64,000 bases of DNA from Metaruminococcus_A sp050943475 (GTDB lineage: Bacteria; Bacillota; Clostridia; Oscillospirales; Ruminococcaceae). The translations under genes were made by a program, and so were the position numbers. The DNA lies in the NCBI GenBank assembly GCA_050943475.1, contig JBMNPF010000004.1, positions 62,001 through 126,000 of the forward strand. The letters are read 5' to 3'. Positions within the stretch are counted from its first letter, which is position 1. Each line of letters starts with the position of its first letter. Under the pieces are notes generated by a model. That model saw only the letters and a list, made by a program, of their open reading frames with translations, did no database searches and was not told the origin of the DNA. Positions 16,602 to 25,207 of this stretch are shown here, one piece after another.

Positions 16602-17579
16602 TTACAGGAGAATCCCCATACCGTCCACAGTAAAGGCGTTTTCAATGACGTTGATGCTCCGCACCATGCCGCCCTCAAGCAACACTTCGGCCACGTCAAA
16701 CCGCGGCTGCTTTTCCATGCCGTGTTCCGCAAGGTAGCCCAGCGCTGTCTGAATAATCTTTTTCTGCTTCCGGGCGTCCACCGAAGCGGCAGGCGTTGCA
16801 GGCGAACCCGTTTTACGGGTTTTTACCTCGCAGAATACAAGGTAATCTCCGTTTTCCACAATCAGGTCGATTTCCCCGTATGTACTGTGTACATTTCGCG
16901 CCGTCACTTCATACCCGTGTTCCAGGTACCACTCCGCAGCGGCACGCTCTCCAATAACCCCGCGCAGATGTGCATTGGGCTCAGACGCCCCAGCCATCTT
17001 TTTAAGAAAGCTCCTGCGGTGGATGTCCAGCACGCCATACTCCGCAATCGCGGCATAATGATCTTTGGTCGGGTAACCCTTGTGTTTTGCAAACCCGTAT
17101 TCCGGGTACTGCTCCGCAATCTGTTTCATGTAGCGGTCCCGCGATACTTTGGCAAGGATGGATGCCGCCGCAATCGAAGCGGAGGTTGCATCCCCCTTGA
17201 CCACGCAGCTGCACGGCTGGATAATGGTCGCAGGGCGGCGGTTACCGTCAATTAACACATAATCCGGCGGCACCGAAAGCCCATCAATAGCCCGCTGCAT
17301 GGCGACAAAGGTGGCATTTAAAATGTTCAGCCGGTCAATCTCCTCCGGCGTCGCTGTAGCAACGCAATAGCTCACAGCCTGCGTGCAAATCAAATCGTAC
17401 AGAGCTTCCCGCTTTTTTTCACTGAGCTTTTTGCTGTCGTTGAGGCCGGGCAATTCCGCGTCCGGCGGCAGAATAACCGCTGCGGCGTAAACATCCCCCG
17501 CCAGCGGGCCGCGGCCCGCCTCATCCACGCCGCAGAGCAGCGGGACACTCAAGCTCCTGTCGTACTCAAACAAATCCAT
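16602..17579 (-). CDS. Fused ribonuclease HII - YraN (UPF0102) nuclease-fold protein
   Basis: 325 aa, longer than RNase HII alone (about 200). Residues 1-200 are RNase HII, with GVDEAGRGPLAG and the four acidic metal ligands Asp19, Glu20, Asp111 and Asp130, plus SIAAASILAKVSRDR. It cleaves RNA in RNA/DNA hybrids at single ribonucleotides and RNA primers. From about residue 205 the sequence is YraN/UPF0102: GERAAAEWYLE, then GEIDLI (Asp238) and FCEVKTRK (Glu251, Lys253), the PD-(D/E)xK nuclease core. The two genes are normally adjacent; here they are one frame with no stop. The ATG follows the ylqF stop directly (TAA-ATG), so translation is probably coupled. AAGGAG lies inside the end of ylqF. 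Confidence 0.93.
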   Translation of the reverse strand: MDLFEYDRSLSVPLLCGVDEAGRGPLAGDVYAAAVILPPDAELPGLNDSKKLSEKKREALYDLICTQAVSYCVATATPEEIDRLNILNATFVAMQRAIDGLSVPPDYVLIDGNRRPATIIQPCSCVVKGDATSASIAAASILAKVSRDRYMKQIAEQYPEYGFAKHKGYPTKDHYAAIAEYGVLDIHRRSFLKKMAGASEPNAHLRGVIGERAAAEWYLEHGYEVTARNVHSTYGEIDLIVENGDYLVFCEVKTRKTGSPATPAASVDARKQKKIIQTALGYLAEHGMEKQPRFDVAEVLLEGGMVRSINVIENAFTVDGMGILL

Positions 17580-18449
17580 TTATGACTCCTTCGGCGGTTT
17601 TTCCAGCGAGATCCGCCCCAGCTTCCCGCCCCGAAACTCGTCCAACACCGCAATAGCGGCGCGCTCGGTGTTGACTTCACCGCCGGAAATGAGCATTCCA
17701 CGTTTTTTGCCCACAGCGCAGAGCAGCTCATAACCGTCAATCTCTTGCGAAATTTCAATCTTATATCGTTCTTTCAGCGCTTCCGGGTATTCAGCAGCCA
17801 GTAATTGCAGCAACCGCATAGCGAGCAGCTCAATATCCACAACATCGTCCTTGACCGCTCCGGTGAATGCAAGGTGTTCACCCACCGTTTTGTCCTCAAA
17901 CTTTGGCCAAAGTACCCCTGGCATATCCATTAATTCCATATTCCCGCCAAACGAAATCCACTGTTTGGTACGGGTCACGCCAGGGCGATCCTCGACCTTC
18001 GCGTGCTTTCCGCCCGCAATCTTGTTAATAAAGGAGGATTTTCCCACATTGGGAATCCCCACAATCATCAGCCGAATGGGAAGCCCGGTCATTCCTTTCG
18101 CAGCACGGCGTTCGAGCAATGGTTTCAATACCTCGCGCACCAGGGGTTCCACCTGCTTGATTCCCCTGCCGCTGGTCGAGTCGGTCATCCATGCAGGAAT
18201 CCCCCGCGCTTTCAAATAGCTTACCCAGCTCTGGGTAATGCGTTCATCCGCCACATCGCATTTGTTCAGCAATACAATGCGCGGCTTTTTCTCAATCCAG
18301 CGGTCAAGCTCCGGGTTGCGGCTGCTCACCGGGATGCGCGCATCCGCCAGCTCCACCACGAGATCCACCAGCTTCAGGTTCTGCTGGATAAGGCGCCTCG
18401 TCTTTGCCATATGCCCCGGAAACCACTGAATGGACGGTGCTTCTATCAT
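17580..18449 (-). CDS. ylqF: Ribosome biogenesis GTPase YlqF/RbgA
   Basis: 289 aa, normal length. The circularly permuted GTPase motifs are visible: NKCD (G4) near residue 60, then GIPNVGKSSF (G1) near 130, GVTRT (G2), and DMPG (G3) near 175. WFPGHMAKTRR at the N terminus is typical. RbgA helps late assembly of the 50S subunit. It precedes the rnhB-yraN fusion with no gap and follows lepB after 159 bases, as in many Firmicutes. Confidence 0.96.
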   Translation of the reverse strand: MIEAPSIQWFPGHMAKTRRLIQQNLKLVDLVVELADARIPVSSRNPELDRWIEKKPRIVLLNKCDVADERITQSWVSYLKARGIPAWMTDSTSGRGIKQVEPLVREVLKPLLERRAAKGMTGLPIRLMIVGIPNVGKSSFINKIAGGKHAKVEDRPGVTRTKQWISFGGNMELMDMPGVLWPKFEDKTVGEHLAFTGAVKDDVVDIELLAMRLLQLLAAEYPEALKERYKIEISQEIDGYELLCAVGKKRGMLISGGEVNTERAAIAVLDEFRGGKLGRISLEKPPKES

Positions 18450-18608
18450 AATCTAAATTCCCTCCACATGATCGGTCCATTGCCCCTGCGGGCAAATTTT
18501 TATAACCCAGCCATAACCGCAAAATCCTTTACCATATCATTGCGGTTTTAAGCCGTTTTTCCGCTCAAGCCGCCTAAAGTTCCGCAACAAAACCCAAGCT
18601 GCTCTTTG

Positions 18609-19196
18609 TCAGGACAACAAGCCAAAGGTATTAAACGGGAAGATGCGAAAAATCGCTTTGCCGAGTATGTACCGGGTATCAATAAAGCCAACCATTTCGC
18701 TGCGGCTGTCGGTGGAACTTTGCCGGTTATCCCCCATGACAAACACTGTGCCCTCCGGTACCGTGACCGGAAAATCCACCCCTTCATAAACCGTTGTCGG
18801 CGTTGAGATATAAGGTTCATCCAGCACCTGTCCATCTACCGTGACCACACCGGTTTCAAAGTCAATATCCACTGTCTGTCCTTCCAGCGCAATAATGCGC
18901 TTGATGAGCGGTTTGCCGAATTCATTGGGCTGGTTGACCACTACAATGTCTCCCGCTGCCGGCGTGTAAAACATTGAGGTGATGATCAACCGGTCGCCGT
19001 CGGCCAGCGTTTTATCCATTGAACGGCCGTCTACCCCGACAATCCGGAACACAAAGACAAAGATAAAAATTAAGGTCGTGACCGAAATCGCAATCGATTC
19101 CACCCATTCCCAGATATCCCGCTTCACGTCATAACCCCGGCCGTTTTTACTATCCTGTTCCAGAAGATCTTTTTCTTCCTCGTACACATTGATCAC
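18609..19196 (-). CDS. lepB: Signal peptidase I
   Basis: 195 aa. After a short cytoplasmic N terminus there is one membrane segment (about residues 33-53), then GRSM with catalytic Ser59 and KRIIALEG with catalytic Lys99 near residue 99. VMGDNRQSSTDSR is the conserved C-terminal box. It removes signal peptides on the outer face of the cytoplasmic membrane. The GTG at 19196 has AGGAG about 11 bases upstream, a somewhat long spacing; a GTG three codons in is an alternative. It has its own promoter behind the rplS terminator and precedes ylqF. Confidence 0.95.
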   Translation of the reverse strand: MINVYEEEKDLLEQDSKNGRGYDVKRDIWEWVESIAISVTTLIFIFVFVFRIVGVDGRSMDKTLADGDRLIITSMFYTPAAGDIVVVNQPNEFGKPLIKRIIALEGQTVDIDFETGVVTVDGQVLDEPYISTPTTVYEGVDFPVTVPEGTVFVMGDNRQSSTDSRSEMVGFIDTRYILGKAIFRIFPFNTFGLLS

Positions 19197-19250
19197 CGTC
19201 CGTATCGCTCCTGTCCGGCTTGCCGGAGTCTCTCATTTATATATACTAGT

Positions 19251-19279
19251 ATTTTACCCTATAACATACCCGGATGCAA
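19251..19279 (-). promoter_or_regulatory. Promoter of lepB
   Basis: Minus strand: TTGCAT (19279-19274), 17 bases, TAAAAT (19256-19251), about 55 bases before the start codon. Confidence 0.7.
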
Positions 19280-19444
19280 GGAAAAACACAATCCGTCGGG
19301 TTTCAAGCCCATTTCAATTTGGCATGGGCACGCGGAAGCGCCGGGAAACGGGTAAGTTTTAAAACAATCATTCACTTCGTTTTAGCAGCCTGCAAACTTC
19401 TCTTAAAACACGCTTTTTATACCCGGTTGCCATTCAAAGCGGAC

Positions 19445-19477
19445 AAAAAGACCGGCCCCACAAGAGCCGGTCTTTTT
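19445..19477. terminator. Terminator of rplS
   Basis: AAAAAGACCGGC (19445-19456) and GCCGGTCTTTTT (19466-19477) with a 9-base loop. On the minus strand it ends the rplS transcript 20 bases after the stop. Confidence 0.9.
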
Positions 19478-19497
19478 GAAGTTCCAAACGGAACCGT

Positions 19498-19842
19498 TTA
19501 TCTGATTTTCTCTTTGACCTTAGCCGCTTTACCAACGCGATCACGCAGGTAGTACAGTTTGGCACGGCGAACGCGGCCGCTGCGGATAATCTCAACCTTC
19601 TCCACATGCGGGGAATGCACCGGGAACACTCTCTCAATGCCAACGCCATGTGCAACACGGCGAACGGTAAAGGTCTCGTTGATGCCAGCATGTTTCTTAG
19701 CAATGATGGTGCCTTCAAACATCTGGATTCTCTCTTTGTCGCCCTCTTTGATCTTAACCGAAACACGCACGGTATCACCAATGTTGAGTACCGGCAGCTC
19801 TGTTTTCATGCTGGGCTGGCTGATTAGCTTTAATGCGTCCAT
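19498..19842 (-). CDS. rplS: 50S ribosomal protein L19
   Basis: 114 aa, normal length. FNIGDTV-like start region (VLNIGDTVRV), IQMFEGTIIAKKHAG, FTVRRVAHGVGIERVFPVHSP and SGRVRRAKLYYLRDRVGKAAK are L19 signatures. AGGAGGAAG precedes the ATG at 19842; the open frame continues upstream through the leader but has no ribosome site. L19 sits at the 30S-50S interface. Unlike many bacteria, trmD and rimM are not next to it here; it is a single-gene transcript with a long 5' leader. Confidence 0.97.
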   Translation of the reverse strand: MDALKLISQPSMKTELPVLNIGDTVRVSVKIKEGDKERIQMFEGTIIAKKHAGINETFTVRRVAHGVGIERVFPVHSPHVEKVEIIRSGRVRRAKLYYLRDRVGKAAKVKEKIR

Positions 19843-19994
19843 TTTCTTCCTCCTGATTTTCAGATGTTCATGCCCCAAGCGCAGCCTTGCGCCGCGCGCT
19901 GGCAGAGGACTATCCGCTTTAATGACTCGATTGTAGTTTGATCGGGCATTAACCCCCATCATCCCGCCGAGCAGGACAACGGATTCTCAAATGC
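19843..19994 (-). promoter_or_regulatory. Long structured 5' leader of rplS (possible L19 leader)
   Basis: About 150 bases separate the predicted transcription start from the start codon. The leader can form several GC-rich hairpins, for example around GCCAGCGCGCGGCGCAAGGC and CTGCTCGGCGGGATGATGG. Ribosomal leaders of this kind commonly mediate feedback by the protein. An L19 leader family exists in Firmicutes; I cannot confirm the match by eye. Confidence 0.45.
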
Positions 19995-20000
19995 TTATCT

Positions 20001-20029
20001 ATGATACCACAATGCGGGGCAAAATGCAA
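20001..20029 (-). promoter_or_regulatory. Promoter of rplS
   Basis: Minus strand: TTGCAT (20029-20024), 17 bases, TATCAT (20006-20001). Confidence 0.7.
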
Positions 20030-20093
20030 GCAAAAATTACAGTTTTTTCAGAGCAGCCACCATAGCCGCACCTCATCTTTATACTGCATCAGC

Positions 20094-20128
20094 CGGACGG
20101 CGGCAGTATAGAAAAAGGCCGCCGTCCG
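20094..20128. repeat. 11-bp GC-rich inverted repeat
   Basis: CGGACGGCGGC (20094-20104) and GCCGCCGTCCG (20118-20128), loop 13 bases. It lies about 85 bases after the stop of the small membrane protein gene on the minus strand. No T-run follows, so if it stops transcription it is not a standard terminator. Confidence 0.5.
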
Positions 20129-20212
20129 TAAAATACTGATAAAAACATCAATTGGGGTCAGTGCGTAAAAACCGACCTGCAAAATAACCGAGTAAAGCAG
20201 TACGACGTCTTA

Positions 20213-20461
20213 TCACCAAAGGATCCAGAACAAATCCATGTCCCGGTGTATCCAACGCAGAAGGAAAAGGCATACCGCAAAGGTTGTCACCACAGCCGTC
20301 AGAAGCGGAAAAGCATTTCCACCGTCACAGGCTAGGCAATCGACATACGAACAATAACCTATGCCATCCATAAAACGTAGAACAATGCCCTCGGTAGAAA
20401 TCATCCGCGCCAAAGCCGCCAGCGCACAGACAAAGGAGAACCCCAAGAGAAATCTGCGCAT
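20213..20461 (-). CDS. Small membrane protein, unknown function
   Basis: 82 aa. Two hydrophobic segments are visible (about residues 2-20 and 52-68) with a Cys-containing loop between them (CSYVDCLACDGG). AGGAG is about 5 bases before the ATG at 20461; a TTG at 20476 is less likely. It starts 30 bases after the methionine gamma-lyase family gene and is probably the last gene of the murD operon. I do not recognise the family. Confidence 0.5.
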   Translation of the reverse strand: MRRFLLGFSFVCALAALARMISTEGIVLRFMDGIGYCSYVDCLACDGGNAFPLLTAVVTTFAVCLFLLRWIHRDMDLFWILW

Positions 20462-20491
20462 TTCTTCTCCTGCCAAAACAGTTCTGTGGAT

Positions 20492-21760
20492 TTACAGGCC
20501 CAAAAGTCCTTTTTCTGCCATCGACTGAGCCGCCAGCAGTACGCCAACCTTTCCGGTATCGTAAGTAAGCCCACCCTGCAGCCAAACGGCGTATGGCTCG
20601 CGGAGCGGCGCATCAGCCGAAAGTTCAATGGAAGCCCCGCCAGTAAAAGCGCCTGCCGCCATGATGACCTTGCTGTCGTAGCCGGGCATGTCCCACGGCT
20701 CCGGGGAGACAAAAGCGTCCACCGGAGAACCGGCTTGGATGCCCTGGCAAAAGGCCACCAGCCGTTCCGCATCGCCCAGCCGCAGTGCCGCAATGATGTC
20801 GGTACGCGGCTCGTTGTAGCGCGGATATGTACCAAAACCGAGCAATTCAAACAGGCAGGTTGCAAACACCGAGGTTTTCACCGCGTTTGCCGCCACCCCC
20901 GGCGCCCAGAAAAAGCCCATGAACATCGGGCGGCTCTGGTTGAGGGTACAGCCGACCTCCTTGCCCATCCCGACACAGGTAAGGCGGTAGGAGCACTGCT
21001 CCACCAAATCCCTGCGGCCCGCAATATATCCGCCGGTCTGTGCAATGCCGCCGCCCGGATTTTTAATAAGCGACCCAATGATCAGGTCGGCTCCTACATC
21101 GGTTGGTTCCTGCCGTTCCACAAACTCGCCGTAACAGTTGTCTACCATAATAACAGCGTCCGGATTGGCGCGGCGCACCATCCGTACCAGTTCTCCAATG
21201 GTACCAATGTCAAACGACGGACGCAGTGAATACCCGCGGGAGCGCTGCAGGTAAACCACCTTCGCGCCCTTGACTGCCTCCGGCACTGCCGCAAAGTCGA
21301 TTTCTCCGCCCCCGGTCAGTGCCACTTCCCGGTACTGCACGCCAAAATCCCGGAGCGAGCCGTTGCCCTCGCCCCGCAGGCCGATGACCTCTTCCAGTGT
21401 GTCATATGGCTTCCCCGTGACCGAAACCATCGTATCGCCCGCACGCAGAACACCGAACAGCGCCACCGAAAGGGCGTGGGTGCCCGAGACAAAGTTGTGG
21501 CGCACCAGCGCGTCCTCCGCGCCAAACGCCTGCGCATAGACCGCGTCGAGCACCTCGCGCCCAAGGTCACCGTAGCCGTAGCCAGTACTCCCGTTGAAGT
21601 GGATATCACTCACCCGGTTGTCCATAAAAGCCTTTAGCACCTTTTGCTCATTGTATGCGCGGATTTCCTCAATCCGTGCATACGCCTCTTTGCACATATC
21701 CTCGGCGGTGTCCGCCAGAACTGCAAGCTTTGGGTCAATGAAAAAAAATTCAGATGTCAT
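20492..21760 (-). CDS. Methionine gamma-lyase family protein (PLP enzyme)
   Basis: 422 aa. GTHALSVALFGVLRAGD (about 91-107) binds the PLP phosphate region, and IIGSLIKNPGGG contains the lysine expected to hold PLP. GYGYGDLGREVLD and the whole layout match the Met_gamma_lyase/aluminium-resistance family of Firmicutes. The reaction is probably a C-S lyase or a related elimination, but this family is poorly characterised. The open frame extends to 22072, but GGAGG lies before the ATG at 21760, and TAATG there overlaps the stop of the upstream peptidase gene by one base, so translation is coupled. Confidence 0.88.
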   Translation of the reverse strand: MTSEFFFIDPKLAVLADTAEDMCKEAYARIEEIRAYNEQKVLKAFMDNRVSDIHFNGSTGYGYGDLGREVLDAVYAQAFGAEDALVRHNFVSGTHALSVALFGVLRAGDTMVSVTGKPYDTLEEVIGLRGEGNGSLRDFGVQYREVALTGGGEIDFAAVPEAVKGAKVVYLQRSRGYSLRPSFDIGTIGELVRMVRRANPDAVIMVDNCYGEFVERQEPTDVGADLIIGSLIKNPGGGIAQTGGYIAGRRDLVEQCSYRLTCVGMGKEVGCTLNQSRPMFMGFFWAPGVAANAVKTSVFATCLFELLGFGTYPRYNEPRTDIIAALRLGDAERLVAFCQGIQAGSPVDAFVSPEPWDMPGYDSKVIMAAGAFTGGASIELSADAPLREPYAVWLQGGLTYDTGKVGVLLAAQSMAEKGLLGL

Positions 21761-22788
21761 TACAATTCCTCCGCACCGGCAAATTCCGCCGTAAGCAGGC
21801 GGGTCAGCGCCGCCATATCCGTCAAATCCCGCTGGTTTACCACACAGACCGGCGAATGGATGTACCGGCATGGGGCCGATACCGCCAAGGTACGCACACC
21901 GCTGCGCGCCACATGGATGGCGCCCGCGTCGTTGCCCCCGGCAATCATGGTTTTGGTCTGGCAGGGGATCCCCTTTTCTTTTGCAAGCGCAAATGCCCGC
22001 TGATAAAGCGCGCTGTCGTAAACGGTGGAGCGGTCCATAAAGGAGACCACTGGGCCTTTTCCCAGTGCGCACACCTGCTTGCCGCCCTCCACGCCGGGCA
22101 AGTCGGCGGCGGTGGTCGCTTCCAGTACAATCGAAATCTCCGGATTGACCGTATAGCTGGCCGCCCGCGCACCTCGCAGGCCAACCTCCTCCTGCACCAC
22201 AAAGGTAAAGGTGGTGTCGTATTCCAGCTCACTCTGGATAAGGTCAATCATCAGCGCACAGCCAATGCGATCGTCCAGCGCCTTACCGCGGAGCATCCCG
22301 CTCCCGAACGGTTGATAGAGCGGTTGGAAGCTAGCCCGGTCACCCAGCGAAACTTTGGAGAGTGCATCCTCCTTATCCTTTGCGCCGATGTCGATATACA
22401 GGCTATCCATCGGCACGGCCGTCTCCCGCTCCTCGGCAGACTGCATGTGCACCGCTTTGGTGCCGATAACCCCCACCAGTGCCTCCGGGCCGACCAGCAC
22501 CGAACGGCCCAGCACCACCCGTGCGTCAATGCCTCCTACCTCGGAAAAAAGCAGCAGACCGGCATCGTTTACGCTGGTGATAATAAACCCGACCTCATCC
22601 ATGTGCGCTGAGACGAGCAGCTTGCGTTTGGGGCGCCTCCTACCCTTTTTCTCCGCAATAATGCTGCCGAGCGGGTCGACACAGTAATCACAGTATCCCT
22701 CAATCTGCCCAATGATAAAATCCCGTACCGCATCCTCCGCGCCGGAGACGCCAGTGAGCCGGCAAAGCTGTTCCAACCTGTTAAGCAT
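21760..22788 (-). CDS. M42 family metallopeptidase
   Basis: 342 aa. Metal-ligand motifs of M42 aminopeptidases: LLVSAHMDEVGFII (about 57-70), GKALDDRIGCA (about 164-174), VVQEEVGLRGA (about 196-206) and RYIHSPVCVV near the C terminus. The ATG at 22788 has AGGTGG 5 bases upstream; a GTG at 22797 has a weaker site. It overlaps the end of the preceding M42 gene by 8 bases. These are two-metal cytoplasmic aminopeptidases or related hydrolases; the true substrate is uncertain. Two different copies in tandem point to a peptide-degradation unit. Confidence 0.92.
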   Translation of the reverse strand: MLNRLEQLCRLTGVSGAEDAVRDFIIGQIEGYCDYCVDPLGSIIAEKKGRRRPKRKLLVSAHMDEVGFIITSVNDAGLLLFSEVGGIDARVVLGRSVLVGPEALVGVIGTKAVHMQSAEERETAVPMDSLYIDIGAKDKEDALSKVSLGDRASFQPLYQPFGSGMLRGKALDDRIGCALMIDLIQSELEYDTTFTFVVQEEVGLRGARAASYTVNPEISIVLEATTAADLPGVEGGKQVCALGKGPVVSFMDRSTVYDSALYQRAFALAKEKGIPCQTKTMIAGGNDAGAIHVARSGVRTLAVSAPCRYIHSPVCVVNQRDLTDMAALTRLLTAEFAGAEEL

Positions 22789-23806
22789 CCCTGCCACCTG
22801 CCTTTTTTACGAATTCCGCCATCAGGCGGGCCGTACTTTCCACATCCTCAACCGCAATGGTTTCAATCGGGGTATGCATATACCGCAGCGGGATGGAAAG
22901 CAGGCCGCATTTGACCCCGCCGCGCGAAACGGTGATGCTGTCCGCGTTGGTGGAGGTTAAACCGCCCATCACCTCAAGCTGGTACGGGATTTCCTTTTCC
23001 CTTGCGAGAGCGGTTAATGCATCGCTTATACCCTTGTCCAGCGTCGGGGAGATGCCGATCATTGTCCCTTTTCCAAACTTACCGCACTTGTGCTCCGGAG
23101 CATCCGGCGTGTGGGCAAAGCTCACATCCACCGTCAGCGCCAAATCCGGCGCTGTACTGTAAGAAGCAGTCTTGGCGCCCAGACAACCAAGTTCTTCCTG
23201 ACAGGTAAAGGTCACCGCCAGGCCGCAGGAGAGCGTCTCATCCTTTAGCAGCTCCAGCGCTCGGAATACCGCCGCCACCCCGGCGCGGTCGTCCAGCGAT
23301 TTGGAGCAGACCCGCCCGTTCATCAGGCGGTGGAAGCCTGCCTTGAACCGGATGCGGTCGCCAGGCGCCACCCTCCGTTCCAGCTCATCGGTGGTAAGTC
23401 CAGTGTCAATCCAAAGGTCGTCCACCTTCGGCACCTTTTTGCTTTCCTCTGCCGAGAGCAGGTGCGGCGGCTTAGACGCAACAACCCCCTCCACCGGCTC
23501 TTTTGAAAGGATGACAACCTCCTGCGCAATGAGCAGCCGGCGATCCACGCCGCCGACCGCCGCCGCCTTGAGGAAACCGTTTTCGCCGAGGCTCGTCACA
23601 ATCAGCCCGATTTCATCCATGTGGGCATCGAGCAGGACAAGCGGACTGCCCTGTTTGACAACCGCCGTCACGCTGCCCATCGCGTCGATGGAAATATCAT
23701 CGGTATACTGCCTGAGTTCGGCGCAGGCCACCTCCGCCGCGGGCAGTTCCCCACCCGAAACACCGGTGCTCTGTGCGAGCCGTTCCAACAATGCTGTAAG
23801 TTCCAT
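22781..23806 (-). CDS. M42 family metallopeptidase (second copy)
   Basis: 341 aa. LVLLDAHMDEIGLIV (about 55-69), SKSLDDRAGVAA (about 168-179), FTCQEELGCLGA (about 199-210) and RYMHTPIETI (about 310-319) are the M42 metal and catalytic motifs. It is clearly diverged from the copy just downstream, so this is an old duplication. It starts 9 bases after murD. The same transcript links a peptidoglycan ligase with peptidases and a methionine-lyase-like enzyme; co-transcription does not prove a shared pathway. Confidence 0.92.
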   Translation of the reverse strand: MELTALLERLAQSTGVSGGELPAAEVACAELRQYTDDISIDAMGSVTAVVKQGSPLVLLDAHMDEIGLIVTSLGENGFLKAAAVGGVDRRLLIAQEVVILSKEPVEGVVASKPPHLLSAEESKKVPKVDDLWIDTGLTTDELERRVAPGDRIRFKAGFHRLMNGRVCSKSLDDRAGVAAVFRALELLKDETLSCGLAVTFTCQEELGCLGAKTASYSTAPDLALTVDVSFAHTPDAPEHKCGKFGKGTMIGISPTLDKGISDALTALAREKEIPYQLEVMGGLTSTNADSITVSRGGVKCGLLSIPLRYMHTPIETIAVEDVESTARLMAEFVKKAGGRDA

Positions 23807-23815
23807 TTGCTTCTC

Positions 23816-25207
23816 CTATTTTAATGTGTTGACCAGTTCTTTGTAATGGCGCCCGCGCGCCTCAAAATTCGGGTACATATCAAAGCTCGCACAGGCGGGC
23901 GACAGGGTGACGACATCCCCTTCCTTTGCCACCCGGCGCGCAGCGGCTACCGCTTCTTCCATTGAGGGGACCTCGATAATTTCAAGCTCGTTGGGGTCAT
24001 ACCCCTCGCATCCGGTGACCGCCGCCTTGATTTTAAGTGCTGTCACACCCATCAATATCAGCACCTTGGCCCGCTCAATGAGCACCGGCGCCAGCGGTTC
24101 AAACGGAATTTTCTTGTCATATCCACCCGCGAGCACAATCAATTTCTGCTGAAAAGAATTCAGCCCCGCAATGGTACGGGTCGGGCTGGTGGCAATCGAG
24201 TCGTTATAATATTTGACACCGTCGAGCATCCGCACAAATTCAATACGGTGTTCCACCCCGCCGAAGCTCTCAGCAACCTTAACAATGGTCTGGATGGAAA
24301 CCTCCCCTGCCGTCGCACTGATGGCCGCAAGATAATTCTCCACATTGTGAATTCCCGGCAGCCGGATTTGATCCTTGTGCATAATCCGTGTCACCTGGCC
24401 GTTGCGTACAAGATTAACACTGCCGTCCTCGCCCAGAAAAGCGCCGTTCTGCGGCGTAATTTTCCGGCTGAACCAGTTTAAGGCACCGCGGACCAGCCTG
24501 CCCATGTCGTGGGTAATGTCGTTGTCCGCATTGAGCACCGTTTTGGAAAAGGCGTTCTGGTGGAGAATGAGGTTTTTCTTGGCGTCAATGTATTCCTGCA
24601 TATCCTTGTGGACGTCAAGGTGGTTCGGCGCTACGTTGGTAATGACCGCCACATCCGGGGAACGGCGCATCGAAATGAGCTGGAAGCTTGAAAGCTCCAC
24701 CACCGCAACATCCTCCTCGCGGATCCGTTCAATCTGCGGAAGCAGCGCCTTGCCAATGTTTCCTCCGAGATAGACCGTCTTTCCCCCCGCTTTCAGCAGC
24801 TCGCTGATAAGGGTCGTCGTGGTAGTCTTGCCGTCGGAGCCGGTCACCGCATAGATCGGGCAGGGGCAGAGGTCAAAGAAAACCTCCATTTCCGAGGTGA
24901 CCACCTTTTGCAGCTCGCGCGCCTTGGCAAGCGCCGGAGAATAATAATACATCCCCGGGGTGCGGAAGATGACATCCCCTTCAAAAATGCCGTCAAGATA
25001 ACCCTCCCCCAGGCAAAACTTCACGCCAGCATTTTTAAGCTCGTCATAGACCTCACCGAGCGCGGCGGGTTCCCGCTTGTCACAGAGCGTTACATCAATG
25101 CCTTTGCTGCAAAAAAGCTGGATGAGTTCGCGGTGGCTTACACCCGCACCAATAAAGACCACTTTTTTGGCCTTCATCTCCTGAAAAAAGGATTCCACTT
25201 TTGTCAT
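23816..25207 (-). CDS. murD: UDP-N-acetylmuramoylalanine--D-glutamate ligase
   Basis: 463 aa. ATP motif AVTGSDGKTTTTTL (about residues 116-129), GNIGKAL, ELSSFQL (about 170-176), and NHLDVHKDMQEYI (about 193-205) are Mur-ligase signatures, and YYNDSIATSPTRT in the C-terminal domain is typical of MurD. It adds D-Glu to UDP-MurNAc-L-Ala in the cytoplasm. The reading frame extends to 25330; the ATG at 25207 has GGGGG about 7 bases upstream and gives normal length, so it is chosen over the ATG at 25213. It heads a four- or five-gene operon with its own promoter, outside the usual division/cell-wall cluster. Confidence 0.95.
   Translation of the reverse strand: MTKVESFFQEMKAKKVVFIGAGVSHRELIQLFCSKGIDVTLCDKREPAALGEVYDELKNAGVKFCLGEGYLDGIFEGDVIFRTPGMYYYSPALAKARELQKVVTSEMEVFFDLCPCPIYAVTGSDGKTTTTTLISELLKAGGKTVYLGGNIGKALLPQIERIREEDVAVVELSSFQLISMRRSPDVAVITNVAPNHLDVHKDMQEYIDAKKNLILHQNAFSKTVLNADNDITHDMGRLVRGALNWFSRKITPQNGAFLGEDGSVNLVRNGQVTRIMHKDQIRLPGIHNVENYLAAISATAGEVSIQTIVKVAESFGGVEHRIEFVRMLDGVKYYNDSIATSPTRTIAGLNSFQQKLIVLAGGYDKKIPFEPLAPVLIERAKVLILMGVTALKIKAAVTGCEGYDPNELEIIEVPSMEEAVAAARRVAKEGDVVTLSPACASFDMYPNFEARGRHYKELVNTLK

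Noticed and set aside
20462..20476. TTG start 15 bases upstream for the small membrane protein
   Set aside because: AGGAG is positioned for the ATG at 20461, not for the TTG at 20476.
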